The notes under the pieces are model-generated. The model saw only the letters and a list, made by a program, of their open reading frames with translations. It did not search any database and was not told the DNA's origin. The position numbers and the translations under genes were made by a program. A DNA stretch of 64,000 nucleotides from Linepithema humile. Taxonomy: Eukaryota > Arthropoda > Insecta > Hymenoptera > Formicidae. This document shows positions 60,439 through 64,000 of the stretch, piece after piece. The stretch spans positions 26,175,911 through 26,239,910 of the forward strand of contig NC_090132.1 of assembly GCF_040581485.1 (NCBI RefSeq), in the 5' to 3' direction. Positions within the stretch are counted from its first letter, which is position 1; every line of letters begins with the position of its first letter.

Positions 60439-62359
60439 ATGACATCCACAGCGAGGTTTCAAGTTTCTATTGAACAATCACCGAAAAATTTTGGCGATAT
60501 ATATTCACATGATTTGCAAATGTATCAAAATTTTCCATTTGGAGAGATAACGTTAGATGCACTGAAGGAAATAAGTGAAACCAGGCTCAAAGGTTAATTC
60601 AACTTGTTTTATCAACTTGTTATGTTCATGATATGTAAATATCATGCTCGATGTTATCATGATTAATAATAATTACTTTTTTATAGTTCTTACTCTGGTA
60701 GAACGTATACATTTACAAAAAATGATACTATCTGTGTCACAACGCAAAGCTGCATTGATAAAAGAATTGCAGCAGAAAGAATTACATGAATTTGCAAATC
60801 TGATCAATAGTTCAGGATGTAAATCACATACAGATCTGAATATTCATGTTAGAAGGAGAGATCACATATCTCACTTTGTATTAAAGTCTACAGTTGCCTT
60901 CAATGTATTAAAAAAACGCTGGTTTTTCAAACAAGAAATGAGATTGTTTAAATGGAGATTTACTTCATTAGATAATGAGGGCATCAAACAGTTTATGCGT
61001 ATTAATAATTTCGATTTTGAACCAGTTGGTTATTGCTTGTTGTGATATTAATTATGTAATGTATTTTTTCAAAACTGGTTAACATTTTGTTATTTTCAGA
61101 TCAGTCAAAGTGAAAAGGAGAATATTAAAGAATATCTACAGACATCTTCAAACAAGGATATCGATGACATGCAATTTTACAGAATACCCTTTTCTCATGT
61201 ACCTAGTTTAATTAAAAAACGTAAAGTCTTTATTATGAATGGTGAAGCATTTGTACCTGAAGAAGAAATGGTATTTCTGTTTATACCATACTTTAGAAAT
61301 ATACTGATTTCAAGCTTTGAGGTAAGTACAAAATTGACCATTATAAATTTGTTGAATGGATATAACTGTGTCTCTTTTCTCTTTAGAATGCACGTGAGGC
61401 TAGAGCTAATATATACAATGATGAAAGATTTACGAATATCTTTGCAAGTTTAGAAAACAGTATTCATATTGAGAATACTATATTAGTACAAAAACAAGAA
61501 GTACAACAATATGTTTCACTTAATCAATTGGATAAGGTAAATATATACATATCATTTAATCAAATATAATTTTATTATTAACAATGATATATCTTGCAAA
61601 AATTAAGTATTAACTTGTTTTTCGTTGATTGGCGATTTTTCTTGCTGTAGCTTTCAGAGACCTCTTATCCTCTTTGTATGAGAGTGCTTCACAAAGCACT
61701 AAGGAAGAATCATCATCTCACTCATGGTGGTAGAGTACAGTACGGTTTATTTTTGAAGGGCATAGGAATTTCTTTGCCCGACGCAATGGCGTTTTGGAAA
61801 AATGAGTTCACACAAGTAATGGATGAAGCTACATTTAACAAAGAGCATAGCTATCAAATAAGATTTGCCTTTGGATGGGAAGGCAGTCGGCGAGATTATC
61901 AGCCTTTTACGTGTCTAAAAATTATGGAGTCAATTGTAGGACCTAGAGATTATCATGGATGTCCTTTTAAGCACATGCCTCTTGGTATACTCGAAGATGA
62001 ACTTACCGATTGCGGTTTCAATGCGTTGGGTAAATATCAACATATTAATTTACTTAATCACAGAATGAATTTTATCTATTAACCAACTTTTGACAAATCA
62101 GAGAGATCAGCAATAACAAACTTATCGAGAGACGGCCAATATTCTGCAGCGTGTAACAAGTACTATGAAATTAAACATAATTGTTTTAACGACACCGTGT
62201 TTAAACATCCAAATGTATATTTTAATGAGAGTGTAAATCGCTATCATGGTAAGATTCATCTTATTATATATCAAATGCAATATGTATTTATTTATTTAAT
62301 TTAAAATTGAATGTTTTAAAATTGAAGATCTGGATCTGGAAACAGAAAATGCATATTAA
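60439..62359 (+). CDS. Prim2: DNA primase large subunit, PRIM2 (473 aa)
   Basis: Seven exons (60439-60592, 60687-61024, 61100-61321, 61387-61536, 61651-62029, 62102-62248, 62328-62359) join in phase. PRIM2 is the large subunit of primase in the DNA polymerase alpha complex; it helps start RNA primers and hand them to the polymerase. The N-terminal half has the helical fold motif FRNILISSFENAREARANIY. The C-terminal iron-sulfur domain begins at SYPLCMRVLHKALRKNHHL and continues HGGRVQYGLFLKGIGIS. All four cluster cysteines are present: Cys297, Cys376 (QPFTCLK), Cys392 (DYHGCPF) and Cys432 (YSAACNKYYEI). The protein is shorter than the human 509 residues mainly at the C-terminus, ending in a last exon of 32 bases. 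The exon-2 donor (CCA|GTTGGT) is weak; reading through it meets a stop. AATAAA signals lie at 62477-62482 and 62513-62518. Confidence 0.95.
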
Positions 62360-64000
62360 TTATTATACAAGAATATATCTTGAAAAACTGGAACCATTGA
62401 GATTGTTGCAAGTAATATGATGTTTCATACATCAGCAGAGTGAGTGATAGCGATTTTTATACAGATTTCTGATTGTAATAAATAGTAATTTACTTACAAA
62501 TAAAAAATTTGGAATAAAATGTTTCTTAAAATAAGCAAGCGATTGATTAATTAGCCAATTAGAGTTTGTTAATTATTAGCGATTGTGAGTTTTTAGCGAC
62601 TTTACGGTTTGCCTTCATCTTAATTATACAAACGATCACGTAAATTTTTAACGTGGAAAAAATAAGAAGCTGTTTTCAATTTTGATGAAAATCATATAAT
62701 TGCAATATTTTTAGTTTATTTAGTAGCTTATATATTAAAGGATTCAAATTTATATAAAGTAATGTGAGACGCGTGTAACAAAGTGCGTTCATGCAATAGC
62801 TTCGTTCTCAACTGGGATATAAATTCGTATACATTTTTCTCTTATGATCGGGTAATTGAATTTAACAATGCGGTTAATCCAATGATAATGTGACTTTTTT
62901 TCTTTCCTTTTTCTTTGTAACAAAATAACAGGCTTAACACAAAAACAGAAAATATATCACATCAAAAAATATTGCCACGATACAACACAATACAATTTAC
63001 TATGTTCCATGATTTTTATTCTGTAGATTGCTGCGGCGCGATACGTAAGTACCGAATGGTATATGTATGTACATTCAAGTGGTAGAAGTAACGAGCAATA
63101 TTTATGTACAAATACACCGAATTATAAACACTTAACACTCGCCATACCTTACACATTATTACCTTAGTCAATTCGTAATGTTGTACCGTTGTCTCGTTAA
63201 ATGCTATTTTGAAGCAAGACTACATGATTGAAAGAGTACGGGAAATTTCTTTTTCTTTTTGGCACAGTCTGTTATCTTAATGAAAAACGAACCAAGTCCA
63301 TTAAACGAATGGCCTAAATGCGGCTTATCGAGAGGTACGGAAGAAATGCTTATAATTCTCGTAATATTAGTTGCTGTAATCGAGCAATCAAATGCAAATT
63401 CCCTCAATCCGAAATATTCGATGTCTAAACGTTGTCGAAATGATATGTGCTGTGTGTAACATTAAGTCTCGCTCCATCGTAAATCGAATGCGCAGAATTG
63501 TATTTGACGCAGGCTGCGAAGCTGCGTCAAATCAGTGTAACCGGTATCGTTGGCATATTCCGTATGCAATATTTACACAAAATAGAGAAACCGTCATGCA
63601 ATATACTTCAAAAGCGAGGTGTATCATAAATTTAACAGCAGCAATGGATGCAGCAATGAATTTATGCAATATATTACAATTCTTTTTTTTTTCCATTTTA
63701 ACAAAATCAAAATAGTTTTTATTTCACGTACGCGCGTATGAACAGCCACCCATGTGTACACTTTGAGAAACTAGGGCTGTATTTATTTCTTCACACTATT
63801 CTGAAAATGCACCCCCCCCCCCCCGCCCCCATTCACACGCATTACTTTTATACACTCATACTTTCTCTTTCACACATTCTCTTTTGCAAACCCTTTTATA
63901 TAGAAATAAAATGTGTTAGTGGGCACATCGATAAAATCATCATTTATAACAAACAGGTCAAATTATAAAGTCTTGTATTTTTTTTTATCATTTACGTATA
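62360..64000. other. Downstream of PRIM2, no recognisable gene
   Basis: After the PRIM2 polyadenylation signals the DNA is AT-rich with small frames on both strands (for example plus 63259-63459 and 63392-63715) that show no known domain. It may be the 3' UTR of a neighbouring gene outside the window. It contains a short hairpin (63503-63531) and a C-run at about 63811-63826. Confidence 0.4.
63503..63531. repeat. 10-bp perfect stem, 9-nt loop
   Basis: tttgacgcag (63503-63512) pairs exactly with ctgcgtcaaa (63522-63531); the loop gctgcgaag partly repeats the stem sequence. Confidence 0.8.

Noticed and set aside
63259..63715. Two overlapping plus-strand frames after PRIM2
   Set aside because: They are short, overlap in different frames, have no recognisable content and no splice links to PRIM2, which already has its stop and polyadenylation signals.

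Overview
This is animal nuclear DNA, most likely from an insect. Genes are split by short GT-AG introns, the intergenic DNA is AT-rich with GC-rich islands at promoters, and every recognisable protein is an animal protein with insect-like features. The overall look (islands rich in GA/CT tracts, a tay/AUTS2 gene of insect type) suggests a hymenopteran, perhaps an ant. That is an impression, not a test.

Six genes were assembled exon by exon with matching splice phases, and a seventh long gene was found that I cannot name. Left part (0-13 kb): a degenerate foldback repeat at the window edge; a leucine-rich-repeat membrane protein (minus strand, 10 exons, with a 32-nt first coding exon); then UBC9, the SUMO-conjugating enzyme, and VKOR, vitamin K epoxide reductase, both on the plus strand. 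Middle (13-22 kb): an unnamed 896-residue, largely disordered, basic protein on the minus strand with 11 coding exons. It lies head to head with tay across about 9.4 kb of intergenic DNA (22.1-31.5 kb). tay, the insect AUTS2 homologue, fills 31.5-55.7 kb on the plus strand with 15 coding exons and an intron of about 19 kb. Right part (58-62 kb): RNPS1 (minus) and the large subunit of DNA primase, PRIM2 (plus), are divergent with starts under 0.9 kb apart. The last 1.6 kb shows no recognisable gene.

The genes do not form one pathway. UBC9, tay, RNPS1 and PRIM2 are nuclear housekeeping or regulatory functions (SUMO conjugation, transcription/chromatin, exon-junction/splicing, DNA priming). VKOR acts in the ER membrane and the LRR protein probably at the cell surface.

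I found no CRISPR array, rRNA, tRNA, prokaryotic system or intact transposon. The most unusual things are structural: a perfect 76-bp palindrome, a 41-bp perfect stem inside a larger foldback, a pair of related hairpins in the tay intron, a cluster of overlapping arthropod initiator motifs upstream of tay, two consecutive NAGNAG acceptors in tay, and an RNPS1 start codon interrupted by an intron. All exon coordinates are predictions from splice signals, phase and protein continuity, without transcript data.
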